NCBI GenBank assembly: GCA_001599755.1 | Contig: BCHX01000001.1 | Span: 1,426,001 to 1,490,000 of the forward strand | DNA: 64,000 nt | Reading direction: 5' to 3' | Source: Gliomastix tumulicola | Taxonomy: Eukaryota > Ascomycota > Sordariomycetes > Hypocreales > Bionectriaceae | Part shown: positions 21,309-31,030 of the stretch, in pieces | Layout of the letters: each line of letters opens with the position of its first letter | How positions within the stretch are numbered: position 1 is the first letter of the stretch | Notes under the pieces: model-generated | Databases searched by the model: none | What the model saw: only the letters and a program-made list of their open reading frames with translations | What the model was told of the DNA's origin: nothing | Position numbers and translations under genes: made by a program

Positions 21309-23323
21309 ATGTCTCAAGACCGGTGCATCTCCATGACCAGGGCCTGGGGCTTCATCGCGACCGACGTCCCCGACCCGCCCGAGTGCGTCCTCTCCTGCCG
21401 AAGGGACTTCCTCCGCGGCCTGTCCCTGGAGAACGAGACACTCGACGTCGTGTGCGAGGTCCTCTCAGACACGGCCGTCGCCGCCACCACCACCACCAGT
21501 GTCTCTACTGTCGTTTCCATCTCGGTTTCGGAGGCTGCGTCGGCGCCTGCGCCGACTGAGGTGGCTGCTGGTGACGAGCCGGCGTTCTGGGCGCTGTATT
21601 GCTGTGATGCTCAGCGTTGCGGCGTGGATAACTTGCATGGTGGTCAAGATCGTATGTCGCCCTCCCTCTTATGATCTGTGAGGTCGATGTTCTGTCTGCC
21701 TGTCTGTCTGTTGTGGGTTTGTTATAGCGAAACTGACGTGGGATCGGCAGCAAATGTAAACTGGTTCATCAACTCTTGTCAAAAGTATGAAGCCCAGGAG
21801 GCAGCTAGCGAGACCAAACAGAGGGCTAACGCTGGAGGTTTCTCTTTTCTCATCTTAGCATCGGCCACTCTTCGCTCGTTGATCCGGGACCGCCAAACCA
21901 GACCTTCAGCTGCGAAAGCAACGCAACTGATCACCCGGATTCTGTCACCCGCTGCGAGTCTCGAGTACAAAACTCTGGAGAGACCGGGAACGACCTCTTG
22001 CCCTCGGCGACGACGACCTCCGTGGCCACACAGACACGCTCGACGATCCACGACCCATCCCTCGAGGCCAGCTTCGACCCTACGCAGTCCGACGCGAACA
22101 GTAACCGTAACGATGGTAAGGCTTCAGACTCAGACGAAGGCCTCTCTACCGGTGTCAAGGTGACCATCGCTCTGGCAACTCTCGCCGCACTTGTCCTCCT
22201 CGTCCTCGGCATCCTCGCCTTCCTCCGCTACAGGTCCAGACCGCCGCACCGCCGCAACCTGTGCCAGTATCTCAAGGACAAGTACCACAGTCTGTATCCG
22301 TCCACGGGTGCTCTCCCAGCGCCCCCTTCCCCTCCGCTGTCTCCCGCAAGACCGCTGCTCTCACCCAAACTGCCACAGACGAACAGAGACGGTGTGCCTC
22401 TGACGCCGCCACTGCCACTCAAGGAGAGGAGACTGCTCAGCGACGCGAATCCGTCACTGAACAACAACAGCAACACGGACGGCCACCGCTCCCACCACAC
22501 TCGCAACTTCGCAACCGCAAGCAACACGTTCCCCCGGACCGGCTTCCTCAACAGCAGCAAACCCCCCTCCGCCGTCTACGCGCCGAACAGAGGCACCCTC
22601 GCCCGCCGATCCGGATCCCCAGGCACGATTCTCCCTCCCCCTCCTCCTCCCCCTCCTCCTCGGGCCAGATCGCGGAGCGGCCCCCTGCCAGGACCGCTCT
22701 CTCCACCTTCGTCACCGCCGCCGCCGCGCGTCTTGAGCGGGAGTGTCCGCAGCATCTCGACCGGCCCGACGACGACGACGACGAACTCGACAGCCTCGAC
22801 CATCTCAGCAGCCAGCAGGGGCCCCTCCCGCATCTCCTCGTCCACAGGCCCCTACGCCAACCGCGGCCGCATCGCAACCCTCGACCTGGCCACCCTGCAG
22901 AGCCCCGGTCCGCCCCCGACGCGCGCCCTCCCCTCGACGCCGCCCAACAGCTACATCGGCCCGCACCACTCCCCGACCTCGTCCGGTTCTCCTCCTCCTC
23001 CTCCTCAACAACAACAACAACAACAACAACAACAGCAACAACAACAACCCGGTGACGTCGGCGTGGCCGCGGGGCTCGTGGCCCGGAACCCGGCCGCGGG
23101 CGTCGTGCTGGACCGCGAGTCGAGGGAGCTCTGCGAGCTGACGGAGCAGAGCTACCGCGAGTGGCAGGGGCTCGGGAGCGGACGCTGGGCGCCCGGGCGA
23201 GGACGCTACAGCGGGGGCACGATTCCTCCGCGGTCTGCTGCGCATCGGAGCGGCGAGAGTGTCCGGGTTGGCAGTCCCGTGCTTGAGGAGGTCGACCTCG
23301 AGAGGATGGCTGGCGGGTATTAA
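21309..23323 (+). CDS. Cys-rich single-pass membrane protein with polyPro/polyGln tail
   Basis: Exons 21309-21651, 21751-21784 (34 bp) and 21859-23323 give 613 aa. The introns are 99 and 74 bp with CTGAC and CTAAC branch sites; phases agree. Residues 1-170 hold ten Cys (6, 26, 30, 49, 98, 99, 104, 124, 144, 158) and N-glycosylation sequons at N42, N139 and N147, with a Thr/Ser-rich stretch. This looks extracellular. One membrane helix follows at about 226-248 (VTIALATLAALVLLVLGILAFL) with a basic stop-transfer side (RYRSR). The cytoplasmic tail is Pro/Ser-rich with poly-Pro runs, which could bind SH3 or profilin partners, and 14 Gln at 509-522. The layout resembles fungal wall-stress sensors, but no WSC domain is visible. 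No signal peptide follows ATG 21309: either a 5' exon is missing or the helix is a reverse anchor. Confidence 0.82.
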
Positions 23324-23726
23324 GGAAACCATGCACTATTACAGCAGAAAGAAAGAGAGAGAGAGAGAGAGGAAGAAATAAACAGGTCGTCAGAACACGT
23401 TGGGTTTCGTTTGAAATGGGAAGAATGGGGTCAGGAAAGGAGTTGAGGCGTCATGATATCCATGGGCCTTGCAAGATGACAGCAGGCTGTCCATAGTTTT
23501 ACTTGGAGGAGTCTATGACCGCTGCACGAAGGCATGCTTGAAGAATAACATACAGACGACGACCGAATGCGTGGATGCAGTACGAAATGCTTGAACAGGA
23601 GGAGACACAGGAGTTGTATGTAACACGAGAAAGGGGGTAAAGGGAAAGAGGAGTTCTAAGGGTTTGAAATTCGAATTGTTTCTTATTTCTATTGTTCTAA
23701 TCTTCCCCAAGTTGTCTTCCATCCCC
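23324..23726. other. Convergent 3' region
   Basis: Trailers of the membrane-protein gene and the reductase gene. It contains a (GA)n run at about 23355-23371. No gene. Confidence 0.6.
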
Positions 23727-24970
23727 TCAAACACCGTGAGTCTTCAGAGAGTCGACCAAGTCCGAGATGCTCTTCTCCAAGCTCGTCCACTCGAGACCCA
23801 GCAGCTTGTCCGTCTGCTCCGTGTTCCACTTGAACGACTTGTCCAACGCCGGCCGCTCTCCGCCCTTGACCTCCGGACCGGGCACCTTGTCCTTGAACTC
23901 GGGGAACTTCTCCCGGACGATGGCCGCGATCTCGCTGTTGGAGAACAGGCCCGCGGTGGTGAACAGCCTGTTGCCACCCGCCTCGGGCTTCTCAAACGCG
24001 GCCACGTGCGCCTTGGCCAGATCCCGCACGTCGATCCACAAAGACACAGGGCCCTGGCTCGGGATCTCGTCCTTCCACGCGCCCTGCAGCAGCTTGACAA
24101 CCCGCTCGTTGGACGTGTTGATGCTCGCGAGCGACGCGAGGTGGTGCACGACGGGGCCGAGGACGAGCGGCGGCGTCACAGTCACGAGGTCCCAGGCGGG
24201 CTTCTCCGACTCGACAAACGCCCACGCCGCCTTCTCGGCCAGCGTCTTGGAGACGCGGTACGCCGTCGCCGGCGACGAGTGGATGTCGTCGAGCCCGGCC
24301 GGGTTCCACGACGCCTCGGAGAAGGTGTGCTCCGGGTTGAAGAACTGCGCCTCGTCGATGATCGAGGCGAACGAGGACGTCACCACAACGCGCTTGACGC
24401 CCGGGGCGGAGCGCTTCAGAGCCTTGAGGATGCCCGTCGTGCCGATGACGGCCGGGTCGACGAGCTCCTTCTTGGGATCGGCTGGAACGATCCGGTCAGC
24501 TAAGTCGTACGGAGACAGGAGATAAGATGTACTAACTCCAGTTGAAGTGGAAGGGGCTGGCCGTGTGGAGGACAATCTCGATACCAGGCGTCTTGACCAC
24601 CTCGTCAAAGGCATCCTCCTTGCCGATGTCAGGGACAACGGCGACCTGGAGCCTGTCCGCCTCGGCCTTGTAGGCGTCCCGGATATTCTGTGCTTTGTCT
24701 TCGGACCGCACCGTGGTCACGACGCTATAGCCCTTTGCCAGGAGCTGCTCCAACACGTGGGCTGGAACCATGTTAGCTATGAAAGCCCGCCCAAGGGATA
24801 AGTAGCCCCTGAGATTCATGAGTTTGGGGCGAGCATACCAGCGATGAAGCCCGAGCCACCTATAGGGATGTTAGCAAGTGAGTGCATACACAGCACCCCC
24901 GCTGACCTCAGCTTTGTCAGCGACAGCGTTTATACCCTCAAGACTCACCAGTGAGAAGGACTTTAGACAT
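23727..24970 (-). CDS. NAD(P)-dependent reductase of the extended SDR family (GRE2/dihydroflavonol-reductase-like)
   Basis: Exons 24970-24949, 24859-24839, 24761-24537 and 24481-23727 give 340 aa. The introns are 89, 77 and 55 bp. Exon 2 is only 21 bp and carries most of the cofactor loop. After joining the N-terminus reads MSKVLLTGGSGFIAAHV, the GxxGxxA motif of extended SDRs. Further signs are VVTTVRSEDKAQ, VLHTASPFHF, VVVTSSFASI and AYRVSKTLAEKAAW (YxxxK). Family members reduce methylglyoxal, isovaleraldehyde, flavonoid ketones or other carbonyls with NADPH; the substrate here is open. Exon 1 supplies only seven full codons, so gene finders could easily miss the true start. Confidence 0.9.
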
Positions 24971-25931
24971 TTTGACAAGAATATTCGAGACAGCGCGATT
25001 GATGCAAAGAGGGTGAAGTTGTAAAGGAACGTGGCTTCAAGTCCGGGTGGCACTGAGATAGGTAGATATAAGAGATGCGATGAGGAGACGAGATATGGTG
25101 ATGTTTCATCCGAGAATGACGACAACGGAGCCGGTCCAAGCCGCCCACTTTACTATTAGATACCAAACATCTTTCCCGTCGCAACCAGCGAGGAATCAAC
25201 TCATGCATCTCGGGATCCGGTCCAATGTTCGGCCTCCCCGCTTCATCTCAAGCGGCCCCCTCCTCAGTCCTCAGCGTCTCCACACTGGTCCCCGGTTCTC
25301 GGTGCAGGTCGGGCTTTGCATGTCCACAGCCTACCAGTTCTGTCTTTCGGTACGATGGATGGGATGTCTGAGCTGGTGTTTTGGCGTTCATGGGTTGTGC
25401 ACCTCGAGTTCGAGATGCTCCTGAGAGTTGTGGAAGTATGTCCTAGTCACGCCGCTAGTTGATGAAGCATGCGTCTTTGCGAATGTGGATAGATTTGCTT
25501 CCATGAAATTTGGGAAGTGGTTTGTATCGGACGTGTTCCTAGAGTCTGTTCGTCGCATACGTGGAACATTGACTGTAATGTCCAACCGATCCCCTGTTCT
25601 AGAGTCTGTAGTCCACACTAAGCCGGGAACTCCGTATACTCGCTTGGAAACCCATGCTGCGATTGGGTCAAAGAACAATATTGGGCGTGTAATTTTGAAT
25701 CTCATTCGGTACCGTTCTAAGGCCCCGGGTTTCGGTGATGCGCACATAAAGTGCGCGCCCGTCTCTCACGTAGGCTTTCCTTGTGTACATCCTCAACGTG
25801 TGCAATTTGAACCCAGGCCATCTCTCGTTAAGCCGGGTTGCTTTTGAGAGGTTGGTGGAAGACCTTGGATTCGGGAAGGAGTAACCAGGTAGCTTGGTTG
25901 AGTGTTGTCGATACCAAGAGAGTAAGGAATC
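24971..25931. other. Intergenic, between reductase and unrecognised gene
   Basis: A divergent promoter interval. Base composition is less GC-rich than around it. A plus-strand frame at 25428-25847 is open but shows no recognisable protein character and is not called. Confidence 0.45.
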
Positions 25932-26693
25932 ATGGAGAAGTTCACTAGGGCTGAGCGCAGGGCTGGGGCTTTTACTCTCCGAGTCAATATGCCGTGCTCG
26001 AACAGGGACAGGGTAGACATGACGGTCAATTACCCAAGCGACCGTGCGTTTCAGCAATGGATGAACTGTACCCATACTCGAGCGTTGAGCGTGAACCCCC
26101 GATCGCACAAACTTGCTAGTGATTCTAGATCCATGAGACTGAAGGCAGATGTAGTTGCGCAGCGCGACACAGGCTTGAGTGAAGAACAGCGATTGGCCAG
26201 GAAGCGCCAAGAAGCTCTCGAGATGCTTGAAGGAGTTCGCCCTCAACACAAAATGCGCGACTACAGCGGCCGGTTCAAGGCAGAACTGGAGCAATTTGCC
26301 CAGAGGGAGATCGCCACTCAGACTCTGCTTGCCAAGTCTAGAGAGGTAGACAAGCTTGAATGGTCGCTCTTCCACTTCATGATCACGAGAGGCCTTTCGG
26401 AAAGGGATCGTCTGCGATTTCCCCCCAGCCTGGGTGAAAGGTTGAAGCCCATTCTGCTGCAGCTGTCGCCTCAGACAGAGGGGCTTGGCCCAGTACATAG
26501 GGTCTGTGGAGCTCGAAACCTCCAAGGTATGATGATGCCCGAGTTTTCGAAATTGATGGCCGAAGTCGCACGAGGCGGCTGGAGGAACCACGTCCTCTGG
26601 GTCTGTGATCCGGAGGAGGGATTCCCATACCGCATCGAGCGCAACTTCTGGGACGACCCGCTTCCAGTTGAAGTTTCAGACAATTTCTTTTAA
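25932..26693 (+). CDS. Hypothetical protein, unrecognised
   Basis: A 253 aa open frame from ATG to TAA. The last 150 residues look like real protein: an amphipathic charged helix region (LSEEQRLARKRQEALEMLE), then EVDKLEWSLFHFMITRG, and a C-terminal stretch with several Trp (GGWRNHVLWVCDPEEGFPYR, ERNFWDDPLPVEV). The first 75 residues are less convincing, so the true start could be downstream, or a 5' exon could be missing. I see no known domain, signal peptide or membrane segment. Its base composition is nearer equal AT/GC than that of the neighbours. A long minus-strand frame overlaps it and is taken as a shadow. Confidence 0.45.
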   Translation: MEKFTRAERRAGAFTLRVNMPCSNRDRVDMTVNYPSDRAFQQWMNCTHTRALSVNPRSHKLASDSRSMRLKADVVAQRDTGLSEEQRLARKRQEALEMLEGVRPQHKMRDYSGRFKAELEQFAQREIATQTLLAKSREVDKLEWSLFHFMITRGLSERDRLRFPPSLGERLKPILLQLSPQTEGLGPVHRVCGARNLQGMMMPEFSKLMAEVARGGWRNHVLWVCDPEEGFPYRIERNFWDDPLPVEVSDNFF

Positions 26694-26855
26694 AATGCGT
26701 AGGATCCTGTATAGTAACGTGGCGCTGGTTGTAGACCGGCGTGGATTGTTTTTTCAACTTGTTAGTTTTGTCATGAGTCGAAATCAACACCCTTTGGCTT
26801 GACATGAATTGCGCTTGTGAGGTCGGACGATTGTTTTAGCATGCGATGCAAAGTC

Positions 26856-27419
26856 CTAACCAGCGAGCGGATTTGCATGTATCGTGATGTTCTCTATGCG
26901 GATCGGATCCTTGGGTCGATTCTTCTTGTCGACTGCGACGGCCTCCATCTTGGCTAACGTCGCAAGTCCCTCGTCGCCGATAATTTTGCCAAAGACAGTA
27001 TTCAAGCCGTCAAGGTGAGGTGCCTTGTCAAATGTGACAAAGAACTGTGATCCATTGGTGCCGGGTCCTTTGTTCGCCATAGATACCATCCCTCGAGAAC
27101 CATGACGGAGTGTTGGGCGGATCTCGTCTTCAAATGTTCCTCCCCATATTGACTTGCCACCTTTGGGGTTCTCGGGTGTAGGATTCGCAGGGCCTCCGGT
27201 TTGTATCATGAAGGACGGAATGAGGCGGTGGAAGGGCGAGCCGTCATAGTAGCCTGATGCGCAGAGAGCAAGGAAGTTCTAGTAGGGAAAGGCATTGTCA
27301 GCAAGGGACGGCTTCGAGGGAAGGAACAATCGGACACTCACCTCTGCAGTTTTGGGCACACTTTCGCAAAACACCTCAATCTTGATGTCCCCGTGGGATG
27401 TATGAAGGGTAACCGACAT
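26856..27419 (-). CDS. cyp10: Cyclophilin, PPIL3/CYP10-type peptidyl-prolyl isomerase
   Basis: Exons 27419-27342 and 27278-26856 give 166 aa, the normal length for this family. The 63 bp intron has GTGAGT and CTAG ends and a CTGAC branch. The protein is a single cyclophilin domain with active-site features FHRLIPSFMIQTGGP, GTNGSQFFVTF and LDGLNTVFGK. It opens with MSVTLHTSHGDIKIEVFCE, characteristic of the PPIL3/CYP10 group rather than CypA. It catalyses cis-trans isomerisation of Xaa-Pro bonds. Human PPIL3 is found with spliceosomes, which suggests a nuclear role here by analogy. There is no signal peptide. The 3' end converges with the unrecognised gene 162 bp away. Confidence 0.95.
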
Positions 27420-28573
27420 GGTGAGGACGGTGGCGTAGATTGGCGATCAAGGATGGGAATGAAGCTCGGTGGTCGAAGTTTTAGAATTTAGCACTGAGGT
27501 CCCGCCAAGAGGTTGTAATGGCAGTGGTGCCACAGGTTGCTCCTGCCTGATTGTTGTGCCTTATCGAGCAGTGGAGGTGGAGATCTGTCTATCGGGAGCT
27601 TTATCAGATCTTGCATCTGGGATGGAGAGGGAAAGACTGGGCAAGCGGAAAGTCGTAAAAGACGAGTGGTGCTCGCAGACGATACTGTTGTTAATTTGAC
27701 CCTTTCAAAAAGAGACGCATTTCTCCTCAATACAATGACTTGGACATGGTGTCTATGCATGATTTCGCTAAACACTGTCGCCGTCAGCATTGGCCAGCGA
27801 TGTATGTAATCGGGACGCCCCACCAAAGCTCACGGTGGAGTCTGGGCCGCTAAATTGAAGCTGCCCTGGACCAAAGTTTAGAAGGGTTCAGCGCTGGCAG
27901 AGGAGGAAGGCGCCCCGGCTCGGCTGCCTGCCTTGCTTATTGCTTGTTTGCCTGGGCATGTGTCCATTGTGTAGGACTTTTTGGCAGGCCCACTCCTCCA
28001 CTTCCCCTCCTCGATGAGCCCTTCGACTCAATCTTGTGGTACAATCCAACCCTGATATTATCCAACTTTCGCATTCTCGATCCTGAAGTGAACCGACCTG
28101 GGTATGACCCTTGCCATCGCCGACCTGGTCTGCGGCGACTCAATGTACTGACCGCCCGAGACATCAGCCCCTATTGCAGACTGACAGACGCGACCTGAAC
28201 ATGTTCTATTATACTATATTTTTGTAGCCTGCAACCGTTCCGAACCTGTCGATCGCCTCGTGCTCACTCTCAGACTCCCAGCTGCCCCGCCCCACCCACA
28301 TCCAACCGTGGCAACTGCGAGGCTTACCGCTGTCTGCTTCCCTTTGAGACATCTTGAAATTCGACACCGAACAAAACAAATGCCGACCACCTCCTCGACC
28401 CTCGGCGCATCCTTCAAGGAGAACATCGACTCTTGTTGGACCTTACGACGGTGCCGCCGTCCGCGCGCATCTTGGTCCCCGTCCGGGGCGGCGGATGACA
28501 AACTCGGAGTCCAGCTTATGCACCACGAGTAGCACTTCTCCCGCTCAGCCAGCGACGCGCGCCCACCTCGAAT
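27420..28573. promoter_or_regulatory. Divergent promoter region, CYP10 and arrestin-like gene
   Basis: An interval of 1.15 kb between start codons on opposite strands. No coding exon is supported. Confidence 0.4.
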
Positions 28574-29941
28574 ATGTCTGGCGGAGCCAGCGCTGCCGCC
28601 AGCGTGAGGGTGTCTGGCCCTCCGAACAGTAGCTTTCTCGTCGGCTATCCAGGCATCTCGGCGACACTGGTCAGTTACCCCCCGCGTCGCTCCCAGGCTT
28701 CAGCTGGGCTGACGTCGAGCGAACATGTCTGCTAACTGCACCCGCTCTCGCACAGCCGCGCATCGAAGGGAAAGTCGAGATACGTCCCGGAGTCGGCATC
28801 TCAATGCCAGTTCCTGTTTCACTAGTTCGAATATGCCTACAACGACGCGAGACCATCCACCCCGATGCCGACAATCTAGCCAAGCGCCACCTGGGGACGC
28901 CGAGAAGAGACACGGCCGATGTTGTGGGCAAGGAGGTTCTACTCTTCAGATGTGCGTCCGGGAAGGAGGCCGAGAGCGTGATCGCCATGGATCTACCGTT
29001 CGTGCTGTTTATCCCCTTCGGTAGGGGCGGGGAGGAAACAAACCGGAGAATACCACCGGCATCACTTCAGCTTCCCAACCGGACGGCCGAGACATTCTAC
29101 GAGCTGGTCGTCACAGTTCAGCAGGGCCACAGCAGCCAGTTCAAGTATACGTTTCCCATGCCTCTCCAGCGATACGATACCCTTTCAACCTTCGGCATGT
29201 ACTGCAAACCCGAGACCAAGTTGGTGACAGCCGACAACGTGGTCCACCTGGGAATCAACTTGCCAAGATGGAGTTATGGGCCTAGCGATCCCATAACCGT
29301 TTACATCAAGCTCTCTCCCAATCCGGACTGGCTGAGCAAGGCTAAACGAGTCACAATTGACAAGATTACCTTGCTAATTGAAGAGGAGATCACATACAAC
29401 CCTGAAGGAGACGAGCCGACCAAAAAGATCAACAAGATCTCGAAACAGGTGCAGTCAGTCAAGACCAAGCTGCCCGAAGCTGGGTACGCCACCAATATGG
29501 GTCTTTGTTTCCCGTCTAAAGACCTCCGGGATCCCGATGGCATCGTCAAGCGCGGGAAACCGGCTTTCCCCATGTACGAGGTGACATCCTTTACGACGCA
29601 ATCGACTCTTTACAAAATCGAATTCTTCCTCAATATCAAGGTACCCATTTCCTAAGGCGGAGCGATTGATGACATGGCAAGAAGCTAACGCAGCACAGGT
29701 TCAACTAAGCGGCACGCGTGATGTGAGCCTCAGGCAACCTATCGTTATATGTCCTTTGGATCAACAAGGCTGCAAAGAGGAGATGGATGCAATAGAGCAA
29801 TCTGCGAAGGATGCTTCTCACGTCGACCCCAACAATCCTATGTTGCCGGCTCACTCCATTATCCTGGCTAGTGATCGAGATTCTCTGAGAGCTCTAGGGT
29901 TATGCATGGTCGGAGGACAGAAAAAGCCGCTCATCGAATGA
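28574..29941 (+). CDS. Arrestin-like (alpha-arrestin fold) protein
   Basis: Exons 28574-28669, 28756-29640 and 29699-29941 give 407 aa. The introns are 86 and 58 bp; both have CTAAC branch sites. The first residues (SFLVGYPGISATLPRIEGKVEIRP) and the strand pattern up to ELVVTVQQG fit the N-terminal arrestin domain. The region from YGPSDPITVYIKL through IDKITLLIEEEITY and TLYKIEFFLNIKVQLSG fits the C-terminal arrestin domain, whose last strands are split by the second intron. Fungal alpha-arrestins are adaptors that recruit Rsp5-type ubiquitin ligases to membrane transporters through PPxY motifs. I see no PPxY here, so ligase recruitment is not supported. An upstream exon is possible. Confidence 0.82.
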
Positions 29942-30689
29942 TGAGCCTCGTTCCTCACGCAGTTTCTCGAGTATAGCAACTGCTCACCGCAAGCCCGCGG
30001 GGCCGTTCTATTCAGAGGTGGCAACCCGCAGCGTGATGGGCATGGGCCCATGCCCCCCAGTTGCCCTTCTAGTTGGAAGAGACGCATGCAGGATTGCGCG
30101 ATGCTGCTCTAGTTTACGGTCATCAGCTTCACAGACAGGGTCACAGACCAAGTAGCTCTGTTCTCTGATGAGTCACGAGCCCTGGATGTTCGGTTGCAAA
30201 GGCTTGATTTGGTATGTGGGCTCATGGCAACCTCTCATTATACCCTTTACAAGAGGCTGAGACCGAGGTCAGACACGATTTCGGCAGTTTGGCGAGCGGG
30301 AAGCATTCAAATATTCAAGGCGTTCTCGGTCTGGCAGGGTAGCTATAAGGCACTGGGGCAACTGCCGACGGTTGGCAAGCCGAGGCATGGCAGTTACGGA
30401 CACGGTGTTTGTGGCTTTCAACTTATGATATCTACGTACGACTTTTATATCAGCGAGGAGTGGTTTTGAAGTATATGAAATATATATGTTATATCAATCA
30501 AAGCACCTCCAGCTACTCCTGAGATGATGCGTCCCGCAACTGCCAACTTCAATAATGTGGGCAGAGCCTCCGCACACGCATGGAAAGGATTTCAGGTCGC
30601 CCGCTCCCCCGCCGAAGACGAATCAACCAGCCACTGCTGATAGAACAAACAAACGAAAAGAAAGCAACAGCCATGCAAAAAGCAAAAAA
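29942..30689. other. Intergenic, arrestin-like trailer to tRNA gene
   Basis: Nothing coding is supported. The A run at 30684-30689 is the minus-strand T6 terminator of the tRNA gene. Confidence 0.6.
30684..30689 (-). terminator. RNA polymerase III terminator
   Basis: Six T on the minus strand directly after the tRNA 3' end. Confidence 0.85.
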
Positions 30690-30784
30690 TGGGAGCTGCA
30701 GGGATCGAACCTGCGCGTGCGATGCACATTGCGGATGACTGACAGAGCCTAAACACAACGCCTTAACCACTCGGCCAAACTCCC
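30690..30784 (-). tRNA. tRNA-Leu(UAG) with a 13-nt intron
   Basis: A 95 nt gene. The acceptor stem GGGAGTT pairs with AGCTCCC, with A73 as discriminator as usual for Leu. The D-arm/A-box reads TGGCCGAGTGG and the T-arm/B-box GGTTCGATCCC. The anticodon stem is TTGTG with CGCAA (one G-U pair), and the loop gives anticodon TAG at 30751-30749, decoding CUA. A 13 nt intron (30747-30735) sits directly after G37, the standard eukaryotic position. A long variable arm (GTGC, ATC, GCAC) confirms class II. Leu is chosen over Ser from anticodon and discriminator. Confidence 0.93.
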
Positions 30785-31030
30785 TCGATAAAAGCATAGT
30801 CATTTTCTCCTTATTGCGCTCTATACAGGTCGGCCCGTCTTGCTTGGAGAGAAAGTTCCACCTCAACCAACCTTTGAGTTTCTAACCCCACCCCCCTCGA
30901 TTTTCCCTCTACGCCACAATTTTTTCTGGGAGGAAACTTCGATTGATTCAAACTGCGCGAGAACGTGGGACGCGACCTCCTTGCGCAAGCAGCGGCAAAA
31001 AAAAAAAGAAAAAGAAAAAAAGAATTCACA

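Noticed and set aside
20843..21559. 238-codon plus-strand frame overlapping exon 1 of the membrane protein
   Set aside because: Different frame from the supported gene and poly-Phe/Ser from C/T-rich leader.
25428..25847. 139-codon plus-strand frame as 5' exon of the unrecognised gene
   Set aside because: No good donor/acceptor pair in phase, and the translated text has no regularity.
25668..26591. 307-codon open frame on the minus strand
   Set aside because: It overlaps the plus-strand frame, lacks domain character, and its composition is that expected from an antisense shadow.
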